DNA of 64,000 bases from Lachnospiraceae bacterium (GTDB lineage Bacteria; Bacillota; Clostridia; Lachnospirales; Lachnospiraceae). The position numbers and the translations under genes are program-made. Under the pieces are notes generated by a model. The model worked only from the letters and a program-made list of their open reading frames with translations. It had not been told where the DNA came from and searched no databases. Below, piece after piece: positions 1 through 8,884 of the stretch; position 1 is the first letter of the stretch; the number at the start of each line of letters is the position of its first letter. The stretch lies in NCBI GenBank assembly GCA_017520425.1, contig JAFXFO010000001.1:37486-101485 (forward strand). Direction: 5' to 3'.

Positions 1-1488
1 ATTAATCACCGAGGTATAGCTACATTACAGGTAAGTGCACTGGTGATGGTTCTTATGATTGCAACAGCGGCGTATATGTTCTTCTCTACCAATGGAAAAA
101 GCTCTTCCGGCAATCCCCAGATTTCGATGCAGGGAAATCTTTTCCAAACACAGCTGGGCTTAGATAGGCGTATCATACGAGCAGATGCGACCATAGAACG
201 CAGAAATGCGACGGCGGCAGCCGGATTGTTTGAACTGGATGTCAGCGCAGGGTATGGCTTTTCCTATGATAAGGTAGCACAGTTGGAGAGTAGTGAGCTA
301 TTTGAAAAATGTCTGGCATGGTCCAATGTGATTACCTACGCAAGATATCCAAAGGGTAGTAAGGTATCGCCCCTGTTGAAACTTTATCCCCGTGAGTGGT
401 ATGCAGAGGGGGAGCAGGAGTGGTATGGTTTGGGCGACTATGATGTGTATTGTATGGATGACCCGGCTAAGAGCAGTATATTAGTGGGTGATGAGTTTTT
501 GGAAAGAATATTAGGAGCTACAGAAGCAGGGAAAATGCTTTCGGATAATGGTGTGGTTGTGGTGACCGCAAATGGCAGGTCTCCTTTTAAGGAAGGGGAA
601 GAGATTCCTATGTTTGCAGCCAGTGGAGTATTTCGGGATGAAGCACATTATGATTATGATTTAGACAATGTAGTAATGTATGAAGTAAGAGTGGACAAGG
701 TGATAAAGGCTGAGAGTTTCAAGGACGACCCTATGTTGAGCGGTATCTTAAATAAGCTCTCGGCACAATATATTATCATTTATCCTTATAAGACGGCAGA
801 AACGGTAGAATTACCAAAAAAGAATTTAGAACAAATATATTTACAGTATGCTCCGCCGGCAACCGACAGAAAGGTAAAGAAGCTGGTTCACGAATTAAAT
901 ACAGGCAAAGCAGATATGGGGGTAACGACTACCGCGGACTGTCAGGAGCAATTTGACAGAGTAATGCTGAAGGAGTATTCCATTGTGTTTACCATCTTCG
1001 GGTTGTTGTTTGTATTAGCGATGATAGGATATATGCAGACCTTGAAACTACAGGTGTTTCGTTGTGAGGAGCAGATTCATCTGTTTGCAACTATGGGAAT
1101 GACAGGACAAAGAATGGGAAAAATGTTGTTTTTCCACTTGATGAAGATACCGATATTGGCAGTTTGCCTGGCGGGTGTGGGAGTTGTCGGGATGAAGACT
1201 TTCTTACATAACAGATATGAAAGAGTGTTGGAGCTGAAAGAACTGGCCAGACGGGCCTCAATAAAGTATCCACCGGATTTTCAACTGCAGGATCAATACA
1301 AGATGCAGTGTAATGAGCTGACAAACCGCTTTTTTACGGACTATGAGATGTGGAAGGTACCTGTAGCATCCCTATTTGTACTATTAAGTGGTGTGGTGCT
1401 GGTAGTGGCTGCTGTCATGGTAGTATATGTGATACGAAAGGTGATTAAGAAGGATATGCAGAGAAGGGAGATGGGCAGCCGTGAGTAA
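1..1488 (+). CDS. FtsX/MacB-type ABC transporter permease, 5' partial
   Basis: The reading frame is open from base 1, so the true start lies upstream of the window. What remains starts in the first membrane segment (NHRGIATLQVSALVMVL, then a hydrophobic stretch). A large extracytoplasmic domain of about 300 residues follows, then three more membrane segments near the C-terminus around residues 330, 375 and 455. The motif HLFATMGMTGQRMGKM resembles the coupling region of FtsX-domain permeases. It overlaps the downstream ATPase gene by 8 bp, so the two form one transporter. Known for the family: such permeases act in peptide-antibiotic resistance, lipoprotein handling or signalling rather than nutrient import. 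The substrate is unknown. Confidence 0.85.
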   Translation: MNHRGIATLQVSALVMVLMIATAAYMFFSTNGKSSSGNPQISMQGNLFQTQLGLDRRIIRADATIERRNATAAAGLFELDVSAGYGFSYDKVAQLESSELFEKCLAWSNVITYARYPKGSKVSPLLKLYPREWYAEGEQEWYGLGDYDVYCMDDPAKSSILVGDEFLERILGATEAGKMLSDNGVVVVTANGRSPFKEGEEIPMFAASGVFRDEAHYDYDLDNVVMYEVRVDKVIKAESFKDDPMLSGILNKLSAQYIIIYPYKTAETVELPKKNLEQIYLQYAPPATDRKVKKLVHELNTGKADMGVTTTADCQEQFDRVMLKEYSIVFTIFGLLFVLAMIGYMQTLKLQVFRCEEQIHLFATMGMTGQRMGKMLFFHLMKIPILAVCLAGVGVVGMKTFLHNRYERVLELKELARRASIKYPPDFQLQDQYKMQCNELTNRFFTDYEMWKVPVASLFVLLSGVVLVVAAVMVVYVIRKVIKKDMQRREMGSRE

Positions 1489-2149
1489 GGAAATACGAAT
1501 AGAACATCTGTCTAAAACATATACAAACGGAGATGTGAAGGTGGAGGCACTAAAGGACTGTAGTCTGGAGTTTGAAAGAGGTAAGATGACTGCCATTATC
1601 GGAGCCTCGGGAAGTGGAAAATCTACATTACTACAGCTGTTGGGAGGGCTGATGCCTGCTACGTCGGGGCAAATCTTTTTTGGAGAGAAGGATATTTTAC
1701 AGCTGACAGATGTGGAACTGGCAGAATTTCGTTGTAGGAATGTGGGCTTTGTGTTTCAGTTTTTCAACCTAATACCGGAGCTCACTGTCAGGGAAAATAT
1801 AGAGGTGCCACTACAAATAGGAAAAATGCCAATGGATGGAGAATATTTGGAGCAATTAGTAGAGACATTAGGTATCGGAGAATGCATGGAACGATACCCC
1901 AATCAGATATCCGGTGGGCAGCAGCAAAGAGTGGCGATTGCCAGAGCACTTGTAAAAAAGCCGCAGGTGATTCTCTGCGATGAACCTACCGGCAATTTGG
2001 ATACCCATAATGGGCAGATGGTATTGAATCTGCTTAGGCAGCTACAGAAGGAATATGGGCAAACCATTATACTGGTTACTCATGATATGCATATTGCAGG
2101 ACTGGCGGATAAAGTCATACGGATTGAGGATGGAGAGATTATCGTGTAG
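1481..2149 (+). CDS. ABC transporter ATP-binding protein (LolD/MacB type)
   Basis: A 222-residue nucleotide-binding subunit, the usual length for this class. Walker A is GASGSGKST, the Q-loop is FQFFNLIPELT, the signature is ISGGQQQRVAIARAL, Walker B is VILCDEPTGNLD, and the H-loop is VTHD. All catalytic elements are intact. It starts with GTG inside the end of the permease gene (8-bp overlap), which implies translational coupling and a dedicated partnership. The short, single-domain form and the NLIPELTVREN region match the MacB/LolD/BceA families. It should power the preceding FtsX-type permease at the cytoplasmic face. Confidence 0.95.
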   Translation: MSKEIRIEHLSKTYTNGDVKVEALKDCSLEFERGKMTAIIGASGSGKSTLLQLLGGLMPATSGQIFFGEKDILQLTDVELAEFRCRNVGFVFQFFNLIPELTVRENIEVPLQIGKMPMDGEYLEQLVETLGIGECMERYPNQISGGQQQRVAIARALVKKPQVILCDEPTGNLDTHNGQMVLNLLRQLQKEYGQTIILVTHDMHIAGLADKVIRIEDGEIIV

Positions 2150-2167
2150 GGGAAATAAAAGTCATTT

Positions 2168-2228
2168 CTTACAAGTTTTTTAAGGTTTTTGAGGCTCCAT
2201 TGACAGCTTATGCTCTCACAGGTAAGAT
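2168..2228 (+). promoter_or_regulatory. promoter with upstream TTTAAGG box for first lipoprotein gene
   Basis: TTGACA (2200-2205), 17-bp spacer, TAAGAT (2223-2228). A TTTAAGG box begins at 2179, exactly 21 bp before the -35. The same box-to--35 distance and the same CTCCATTGACA sequence occur before the second lipoprotein gene at 4487-4513. Shared layout suggests a common activator, which is inference. Confidence 0.6.
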
Positions 2229-2258
2229 GAAAATATAAGGCATGACAGGGGGGATCAT

Positions 2259-4460
2259 ATGTATCAGCATAAATTTGTTAAACTATTGCTTTGGTTGGGG
2301 ATATTAATGGTTTTTGTAACCGGTTGCGGAAAGAAGGACTCGGAGGATACAGTAATATTGGCAAAAAGCGCCTCTAAAACGTATACCATAAGTAGTCGGT
2401 TGTTAAAGCCGGATATAGGGAGTGTCAGTATTAACAGGAACTATCATGTAGCGGGAGAGATGCTTTACTTTCTGGGGGATGGAGAAAAAGAAAGAGGAAT
2501 CTATAGTATGCCATTGGACAGAGACGGAGAGGTGACGAGATTGCCCATTGATTGGGATATTTCGGAAGCCTGTCTGCTTTTTACCATACCTACAGATGGT
2601 CAGCTATACTGCTTTTTCGAGGAGGAAGAGGGGCAGTATTCTTTGCGAAGCTATACTCTTCGGGGTGAAATGATACGGCAGCAGGATATCACATCCGGGC
2701 TGGGGCAGAATCCGGAAGAGTTCCCTTTTAACAAGGCAGTGGTTGACGGGATCGGAAAGGTGTATACCTTGGGAGAAGAAAGGCTTCGTTTATTTCAGCA
2801 AGATGGTGGATACTGCGGCAGTATAGAATTGCCGGGCAAGGAGCTGCTGGATATGGTTTGTGCAGGAGCAGATACCGTCTACGTGACGTATCGCAGAGCG
2901 GAAGATACCCATGTATATCTGGCCAAGGTGGATCAAAAGACCGGAATGCTTGGAGAAGCTGTTTCTATCCCCGGTACCGGGAAATTATGTACCGATGAGG
3001 AAGGAAATATACTTACATGTGATGCCCGATATCTGTATGAAATAGATACCGTTACCGGGGAAGAGATAGCGTTATTGGATTTGCCCAGGCATTATATCAA
3101 GGTGGCGGATATTTGTGAATTACGAAGAAGCAATTCGGGAGAGTTCTCTTTTTTATTAAAAGCAGTTCGGGGAAATGGGGATGAGCTGGAATGGATTACT
3201 TTAAGAGAAAATATTATGGCGAGCAATCAGGGGAAGGAAGAGAAGACGATTCTGCGATTGGTAGCACCGTGTACGGAAGGTGAGGATACGGATTTGTTAA
3301 ACTTCATCATGGAGTTTAACAAACAGAATGAGAATTACCAGGTATCCTATGAACCCTTGGGATTGGCTACCGATGAGGAATTTGCCATGTTTGTCAATAC
3401 AAGGATGATCACGGATAATTGTCCTGATTTATTGCTGGTTAATTATTTTTTGTATGAAACTTATACGGAAGCAGGGGTATTGGAAGATTTACAACCCTAT
3501 ATAGACCAAAGCCTGCTGATTTCTACACAGGACTATCTGGAAAATGCCATAGCACCTCATAAAAAGGGGGATGCTATATACGGATTCCCTAAAACATTGG
3601 ATGTGCAAGGGTGGGTAGGTAAAAAAAGCCAGGTGGAAGAGCTGTATCAAAATATGACCATAGATTCTTTTTTGAGTTTCTTAGAGAAGCATCCGTCTGC
3701 CAGATTCGAGTATGACGGGGAATATAGCGGATTGTTAAGAACCTGTCTTAAATTTGGTATGGGAGAGTATGTGGATTTTGAAAAGGGAGTTTGTTCCTTT
3801 GATGGTAAAAAGTTTCGGGAGTTAATGGAACGGATTAAAGCCACGCAAAATATTCATGCCGTACCAAGGGGACAGTGGAACAGCGTAAAGGACAGCGATG
3901 CTATATTGTTTATGGAAACCCATCTGGGTGATTTTCTTGCCTTGGAGAAAAAGGCTGCAGAATACGGAGAAGAGCTGATTTTTCTGGGCTATCCGTCTGA
4001 GGATGGTAGCCTGATGGGAGAAGCATGGCCGGAAGGAAGCTTGGCAATTGCCGCAAACAGCAAAGAGAAGGAGGGAGCCTGGGAGTTTCTAAAGTACTAT
4101 ATCCTAAACTATCACAGTCCCTACGGCATGCCGGCAGAAAAGTATCGGTTTGAAGAGCAATGGAAATCCATTCAAACTCCTAAATATGAAGAGGATGCTT
4201 CCGGTCAAAAGGTGGAAGCACCTATAAGCTATGTTTTCTACCAAAATCAAATGGAGCCAATTTATGCACTTTCGGAAGAAAGAGCAAACCATATATATGA
4301 AGCAGTAAAGAGTGCACGTCCATTTTCGGCGGAAGAGCAAACCATTTTAAATATTGTTTATGAAGAGTCGGATGGTTATTTTTATGGTCAAAAAACCTTA
4401 GAGGAAACCGTGGACGTTATTCAGAACCGTTGCCAGCTGTTTCTGGATGAGAGAGGATGA
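2259..4460 (+). CDS. large lipoprotein with C-terminal family 1-like solute-binding domain
   Basis: 733 residues. The N-terminus is a lipoprotein signal: hydrophobic segment LLLWLGILMVFVTGCGKK with the lipobox cysteine near residue 23. Residues about 60-320 hold repeated beta-rich segments (LYFLGD..., LYCFFEE..., VYTLGEE..., VYVTYR...) that look like a beta-propeller. From about residue 330 (ILRLVAPCTEGEDTDLLNFI) to the end the protein resembles extracellular solute-binding proteins (PDLLLVNYFLYE, GAWEFLKYYI). Start ATG has a GGGGGG ribosome site. Its C-terminal motif QNRCQLFLDERG is nearly repeated in the next gene, a paralogue. No importer permeases are adjacent; the neighbour is an FtsX-type exporter. 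Ligand unknown. Confidence 0.8.
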   Translation: MYQHKFVKLLLWLGILMVFVTGCGKKDSEDTVILAKSASKTYTISSRLLKPDIGSVSINRNYHVAGEMLYFLGDGEKERGIYSMPLDRDGEVTRLPIDWDISEACLLFTIPTDGQLYCFFEEEEGQYSLRSYTLRGEMIRQQDITSGLGQNPEEFPFNKAVVDGIGKVYTLGEERLRLFQQDGGYCGSIELPGKELLDMVCAGADTVYVTYRRAEDTHVYLAKVDQKTGMLGEAVSIPGTGKLCTDEEGNILTCDARYLYEIDTVTGEEIALLDLPRHYIKVADICELRRSNSGEFSFLLKAVRGNGDELEWITLRENIMASNQGKEEKTILRLVAPCTEGEDTDLLNFIMEFNKQNENYQVSYEPLGLATDEEFAMFVNTRMITDNCPDLLLVNYFLYETYTEAGVLEDLQPYIDQSLLISTQDYLENAIAPHKKGDAIYGFPKTLDVQGWVGKKSQVEELYQNMTIDSFLSFLEKHPSARFEYDGEYSGLLRTCLKFGMGEYVDFEKGVCSFDGKKFRELMERIKATQNIHAVPRGQWNSVKDSDAILFMETHLGDFLALEKKAAEYGEELIFLGYPSEDGSLMGEAWPEGSLAIAANSKEKEGAWEFLKYYILNYHSPYGMPAEKYRFEEQWKSIQTPKYEEDASGQKVEAPISYVFYQNQMEPIYALSEERANHIYEAVKSARPFSAEEQTILNIVYEESDGYFYGQKTLEETVDVIQNRCQLFLDERG

Positions 4461-4464
4461 GTTT

Positions 4465-4536
4465 TTTAAGATTTCTTTAAGGCTTCTTTAAGGTTTTGGG
4501 TACTCCATTGACAGGACATACTCCTTGCATTAGGCT
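4465..4536 (+). promoter_or_regulatory. promoter with three 11-bp-spaced TTTAAG boxes
   Basis: TTTAAG occurs at 4465, 4476 and 4487, an exact 11-bp period. These lie upstream of TTGACA (4508-4513), a 17-bp spacer and a weak TAGGCT (4531-4536). Direct repeats one helical turn apart just upstream of a -35 are typical binding sites of OmpR/PhoB-family response regulators. No such regulator lies in the window; it may precede base 1. Confidence 0.65.
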
Positions 4537-4570
4537 GAAAATATAGTAGGTCAAGGCAGGGGGTATTTTA

Positions 4571-6877
4571 TTGAAAAAGAAACGGAAGAATAGTTTGATT
4601 ATATTTACTTTTATAGCACTGTTATTAACTTCCTGCGGCACAAAGACCATTCAGCAGGAGCAGATAAATTTTTCCTTGTCGGTACAACAGGATATTTATT
4701 GCTTGGTGGAGGAACAGGATGTGCCGGACTGGGAAGCCGCGGTACGGGAAGTGGTAGGAGATGCCAAGCTGACAGTACAGGAACCCATGGTGTACAAGGA
4801 GGGGGTTCTTCAGTGGGTCATTGAATTTAATGATACCATGGATTCTGTAACAGAAGCTTATATCCAGTTGTATTCCACAGAAACAAAGGAATGGAATCTG
4901 ATACCCACCCGATGTGGGTTTGAAAAGGATGGTGTTACTTATAGCGGAATCAGTGCTGCTTTTGTATCCATGGAGGGGGATTTGTATTGTCTGGTACATA
5001 AAGAAGACGGAAGTACGAATTTAGCCACCATGGATGCTAGTGGTGTGAAACAGATTTTAGGGGATGCAGGGAAGCTTCGGGAGCAATTGTTGCGAAACGG
5101 AGATTCTAATATTTTTATGGACTTATCTGGGAAAATTTATTTATATCAGGACCCGGACATTTCTGACATCAACACAGATGCGACCCATATAGAAATATAT
5201 GACGGGAATCTACAGAAGGAGCGTATGCAGGAAGTGCCGGGAAGGATGTATGGCATGCTACAAACATCATCTGATACGGAACCCTATTGGTATGGCATAG
5301 GAGAAGATGGCAAATCTGTGGTAAAGCAATTAGGCGCAGAAGCTGCATTTGTGATAGGGATAGAAGGATTGGCCGCAAAAGAATATATAGCAGGATGTTC
5401 TGCGGATGGATATCTATGTCTGACAGATGCCGGTGCACTCTGGGTGGTGACGGAAGTAAGTGCACAGAAGGTGCTTAACTGGCAGGAGCAGGGATACTAT
5501 TGGGATGCCCTTTATGGGATGGTACAGGGGCCGCAAGGCATTACTTACCTGTTAGGGCAGTTGGATGGAGAAAAAGTATTGATAAGCCTTTGCTTCACCA
5601 AGGAAAAACCGATTACTAAGAAGCAGGAGGTTGTTATAGCTTTAACTACGCAAAATACGGCTCTGGAGGATGTGGTAGCGGATTTCAACAGAAAGAGCAG
5701 TAAATACTGTGTGAAGATTATATTGCCGGAGGGAGCAGAGAATCATACCCTGTCCGATGATATATTTGTAAAGCAGACGCAGTTTCGAGAAAAGATACAA
5801 ATGGAGCTGAGTGCCGGTAGAGGGCCGGATATTCTGGGAGACGATGTGCTCGTGGATGCGGAGTCTTTGGCAGTAAACGGATATTTGGAACGGCTGAATA
5901 GGCAGGAATTTCAGAACGGACAGCAATTAGAAGCAGTGTTTGAAAGCGGTATGATAGGGGATATCTGTTATGGAATACCCTATGATTTCACATTGGACTT
6001 TGCCGCATATCGTGCTCAAGATGTGGAAGGTGTAACTGGATGGTCTATGCAGGATTTGATGGAGCGTGTAAGAAAAAGTGATGCCCAAGCCTTAGAAAAG
6101 GGGCTTGGTGGCAAAGAGATTGTAGTGAATTATGCACTCACAGATGTGACAAATACAGAATACATCGACTGGGAGAATGGAGTCAGTCACCTTACAGAGG
6201 GGCCTTTCCTGGAAGTGCTTGCATTTGCCAAAGAATATGCAGAGGATGGTGTCAAGGCACAGCTTTCGGAGCAAGAGTATTTCGCAGTAAGTTATTCTAA
6301 GATCCCCATGTATGCGCTGACGGAAATGAAGAATCTTTATGATAAACTGGAAGGGGATGTGAAGGTATTGGGGTATCCTCATACGCAGGAAATGGGGATT
6401 TATGTGAATGCCCGAGTGTTTTATGTCAATAGTCAGTCAGCACAGAAGAAAGGGGCAGTAGAGTTCCTAAAGTACCTTCTTTCAGAGCAGGCGCAGACTA
6501 AGTATGCAACCCATGACTTTTTAAAGGATGTGAGTAACTCCGGAGGCTTTTTTACCGGTACACCGGCATATTTCCCGGTAAACAAAGCCGCGATGGAGAC
6601 TCTCATACGGCAGGAACAAAAGAAAGATAAGCAAAACGGATACATGGCCAATGACGGTACCTTTGTATATCTTATCCCTCCATATACGGAGGAGCAACTG
6701 GAAGGATTCCGCTCCATGATAGAAAATGCAAAGCCCAAAAGCCGGAATATAAGTAAAATACAGGGAATGGTTTATGAAGAGCTGGAGCCTTATTTTAGGG
6801 GAAGTATTTCGGCAGAGGAAGCAGCAGAAAAGCTGGATAACCGATGCCAGTTATTTCTGGATGAGAGAGGGAACTAG
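4571..6877 (+). CDS. large lipoprotein with C-terminal solute-binding domain (paralogue)
   Basis: 768 residues, starting with TTG behind a GGGGG ribosome site. A lipoprotein signal is present (IIFTFIALLLTSCGTK). The layout copies the preceding gene: N-terminal beta-rich region to about residue 360, then a solute-binding-like domain beginning VVIALTTQNTALEDVVADF with a C-terminal GAVEFLKYLLSEQAQ and an ending of LDNRCQLFLDERGN. The sequences are clearly divergent, so the duplication is old. Promoter architecture is shared with the first copy. Likely a surface sensor or binding partner of the upstream ABC system; that role is inferred from position only. Confidence 0.8.
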   Translation: MKKKRKNSLIIFTFIALLLTSCGTKTIQQEQINFSLSVQQDIYCLVEEQDVPDWEAAVREVVGDAKLTVQEPMVYKEGVLQWVIEFNDTMDSVTEAYIQLYSTETKEWNLIPTRCGFEKDGVTYSGISAAFVSMEGDLYCLVHKEDGSTNLATMDASGVKQILGDAGKLREQLLRNGDSNIFMDLSGKIYLYQDPDISDINTDATHIEIYDGNLQKERMQEVPGRMYGMLQTSSDTEPYWYGIGEDGKSVVKQLGAEAAFVIGIEGLAAKEYIAGCSADGYLCLTDAGALWVVTEVSAQKVLNWQEQGYYWDALYGMVQGPQGITYLLGQLDGEKVLISLCFTKEKPITKKQEVVIALTTQNTALEDVVADFNRKSSKYCVKIILPEGAENHTLSDDIFVKQTQFREKIQMELSAGRGPDILGDDVLVDAESLAVNGYLERLNRQEFQNGQQLEAVFESGMIGDICYGIPYDFTLDFAAYRAQDVEGVTGWSMQDLMERVRKSDAQALEKGLGGKEIVVNYALTDVTNTEYIDWENGVSHLTEGPFLEVLAFAKEYAEDGVKAQLSEQEYFAVSYSKIPMYALTEMKNLYDKLEGDVKVLGYPHTQEMGIYVNARVFYVNSQSAQKKGAVEFLKYLLSEQAQTKYATHDFLKDVSNSGGFFTGTPAYFPVNKAAMETLIRQEQKKDKQNGYMANDGTFVYLIPPYTEEQLEGFRSMIENAKPKSRNISKIQGMVYEELEPYFRGSISAEEAAEKLDNRCQLFLDERGN

Positions 6878-6878
6878 G

Positions 6879-7246
6879 GGAACCACCACCGGGGACGGGA
6901 GCATACCCTTCACGTAATACTACTCTGAAAAACACAGTAAATAAATTGTCGCCCGGCGGCGACAATTACAAGAATTGCTTCGCAATTCTTCTTAATCCCC
7001 ACCACTGTACTCGCACAACTTCCTCTGGAACAAAAAATGTATGTCAGGGGACGAACACATTTATGTGTACGGACCACGACATACATTTTTTATTTATGGA
7101 ATAGGAAATTGCGCGAGTACAGTGGTGGAGATTAAGGAGATTGCGAAGCAATTCTCCCAAGCGGATACGCCGGTATCCGCTTTTTTATCTGTTTTTTCAT
7201 TAGTGTGTGAGTGAAGGGTATGCTCTCGTCCCCGGTGGGTGGTTCC
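6879..7246. repeat. 368-bp element of nested inverted repeats
   Basis: This otherwise gene-free stretch is almost entirely paired sequence. Outer arms are 6879-6913 and 7211-7246 (one mismatch and one extra base). Inside lie a perfect 10-bp hairpin at 6944-6967 (loop CGGC), a hairpin at 6971-6989, and long arms 6991-7024 with 7103-7136 (31 of 34 paired). A perfect 14-bp pair joins 7032-7045 with 7078-7091, with ACACAT/ATGTGT inside it at 7055-7068. Further hairpins are at 7136-7157 and at 7161-7180, the latter followed by six T. No transposase is present. It could be a MITE-like mobile element or a large structured RNA. Confidence 0.85.
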
Positions 7247-7283
7247 GAGTAGAACTCCCCCTTATATTCCCCACAGTTTTTAT

Positions 7284-7312
7284 TTGACACTAGGCCTCGA
7301 AAATACTATCAT
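7284..7312 (+). promoter_or_regulatory. sigma-A promoter of the MutS-like pair
   Basis: TTGACA (7284-7289), 17-bp spacer, TATCAT (7307-7312), located 73 bp before the first MutS-like start codon and just outside the palindromic element. Confidence 0.75.
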
Positions 7313-7384
7313 AAAGGGTAAGGGTATCCGTGCACGAAGAAGGTACGCGGATAAGATGCAAAAGGACTATTTGGGAGGGAAACC

Positions 7385-8884
7385 ATGGCATTTGAAAGTA
7401 TTTTGGATTTGCATAGAAGCTCCTATAAGGATGAACTGCGTCCCAGCTTTTATGTGGATTTTAATGTGGACCAGATTATTGACAAAATATGCAAAAACTG
7501 GGGAGAGAATATCAGCTCCTTTTATTATTATCTGCCCGCAGATAAGGAAAGCGAGGACTACCGCCGTGAGGTAATGGCAGATGTGAAAATTGTCAGCCTG
7601 AACGAAGTACTGATGAGCTTTGTACGTAAGATGAAGCAGCATCAGGAAATCATTAATAAGAAAGAGTTTGTAAGAAGGGATATTCAGAAAGCTGCCTGGC
7701 ATATTTCTGAAGTTATGCAGTACGGTGAGGCATTGCAGGAATTGCTTGGGGCGCTGCAGGAAGCGGACATCCGTTCTCAGGGTATGATTTCTTTGAAGGA
7801 GAGCTTGGAAACCTATCTGGCATCCGAGGAATTTAAGACCATGTATCAAACCGCCGGAGAGCTGCAACAGGAGAGAAACAGCTACCATTTTAAAGTGAAG
7901 TATTCCAACAATCAGGTAGTTGTATCGGAGGGTGAGATAGCGGGTACCTATGACAAATTCCTGAAAGACAACCTTACGGAACCGGAGAAACCCATGAAGA
8001 GTCCCTTTGTGGAAAATGCGGACCTGGTATCTCTAGAAATGTTGATTATCGAGATTTTGCAGAAGAAGAAACCGGAACTGTTCAAAAACACTCTTGCATT
8101 TTATGAGAAGTACAAGGATTATGCGAAAGAGGTATATCTACAGTTGGGTAAGGAGCTGCCTTATTATCTTGCTTTCTATAAGTATGAAGAAAAGATGCAG
8201 AAGAAGGGCTTTGCTTTTACAGCCCCTACGGTGGATGAAACACAGGACATGTTTGCTACCGGATTATACGATTTGGCGCTGGCTTATGTGAACAGTGAAG
8301 AGGACAAGGAGGTCACCACCAATGATGTGGTATACCATGCGGGAGAGACCTTTATCGTGCTGACCGGACCTAACCAAGGCGGTAAGACCACCTTTGCCAG
8401 AAGCTTGGGGCAGATGATGTACTTTACCAAGATGGGACTGGATGTGCCTGCAATGGCTGCCAATGTTCACTATTTTAATAAGATATTGACCCACTTTACC
8501 GTGGAGGAAAGTGTGGAAACCGGTAGAGGCAAGCTTCAGGAAGAACTGGTGCGTTTGAAACCCATGATGAACGAGGAAGGCACCAATGACTTTGTGATTA
8601 TCAATGAGCTCTTTACCACTGCAGCTAATTATGATGCCATTATCATGGGACAGCGTGTGTTGCAGCATTTCATCGGGCAGAACAGCAAGGGAATCTATGT
8701 GACCCATTTGAAGGAGTTGACAGAGGCCCATGAAAGCGTGGTCAGTATGCGTGCCATGCTGGATGAACAGGGTAAGCAGAATCACAAAATTGTTCGCAAG
8801 GAAGCAGAGGATATTGCCTGTGCCATCAATCAGGTCAATAAATATCGTCTGAAATACGAGCAGTTAAAGGAGAGACTATCATGA
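7385..8884 (+). CDS. MutS-family ATPase, first of a coupled pair
   Basis: 499 residues with a MutS domain V-like ATPase at the C-terminus: Walker A TGPNQGGKTT around residues 327-336 and a following FTVEESVETGRGKLQEEL segment. The Walker B region reads FVIINELFTTAANYD, so the usual Asp-Glu pair is Asn-Glu. The N-terminal half is a helical lever-like region; the mismatch-binding domain I of true MutS is missing and the protein is far shorter than MutS (about 850). An AGGGAGGG ribosome site precedes the ATG. Four bases overlap the next gene. Role unknown; mismatch repair itself is unlikely. Confidence 0.8.
   Translation: MAFESILDLHRSSYKDELRPSFYVDFNVDQIIDKICKNWGENISSFYYYLPADKESEDYRREVMADVKIVSLNEVLMSFVRKMKQHQEIINKKEFVRRDIQKAAWHISEVMQYGEALQELLGALQEADIRSQGMISLKESLETYLASEEFKTMYQTAGELQQERNSYHFKVKYSNNQVVVSEGEIAGTYDKFLKDNLTEPEKPMKSPFVENADLVSLEMLIIEILQKKKPELFKNTLAFYEKYKDYAKEVYLQLGKELPYYLAFYKYEEKMQKKGFAFTAPTVDETQDMFATGLYDLALAYVNSEEDKEVTTNDVVYHAGETFIVLTGPNQGGKTTFARSLGQMMYFTKMGLDVPAMAANVHYFNKILTHFTVEESVETGRGKLQEELVRLKPMMNEEGTNDFVIINELFTTAANYDAIIMGQRVLQHFIGQNSKGIYVTHLKELTEAHESVVSMRAMLDEQGKQNHKIVRKEAEDIACAINQVNKYRLKYEQLKERLS

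Noticed and set aside
6879-7246. Insertion sequence
   Set aside because: Inverted arms resemble IS ends, but no transposase reading frame fits inside and no target-site duplication is obvious; listed as a repeat element instead.
7239-7574. 111-residue reading frame overlapping the first MutS-like gene
   Set aside because: It starts in the palindrome, lacks a ribosome site and runs out of frame through a clear MutS-like coding region; a shadow.
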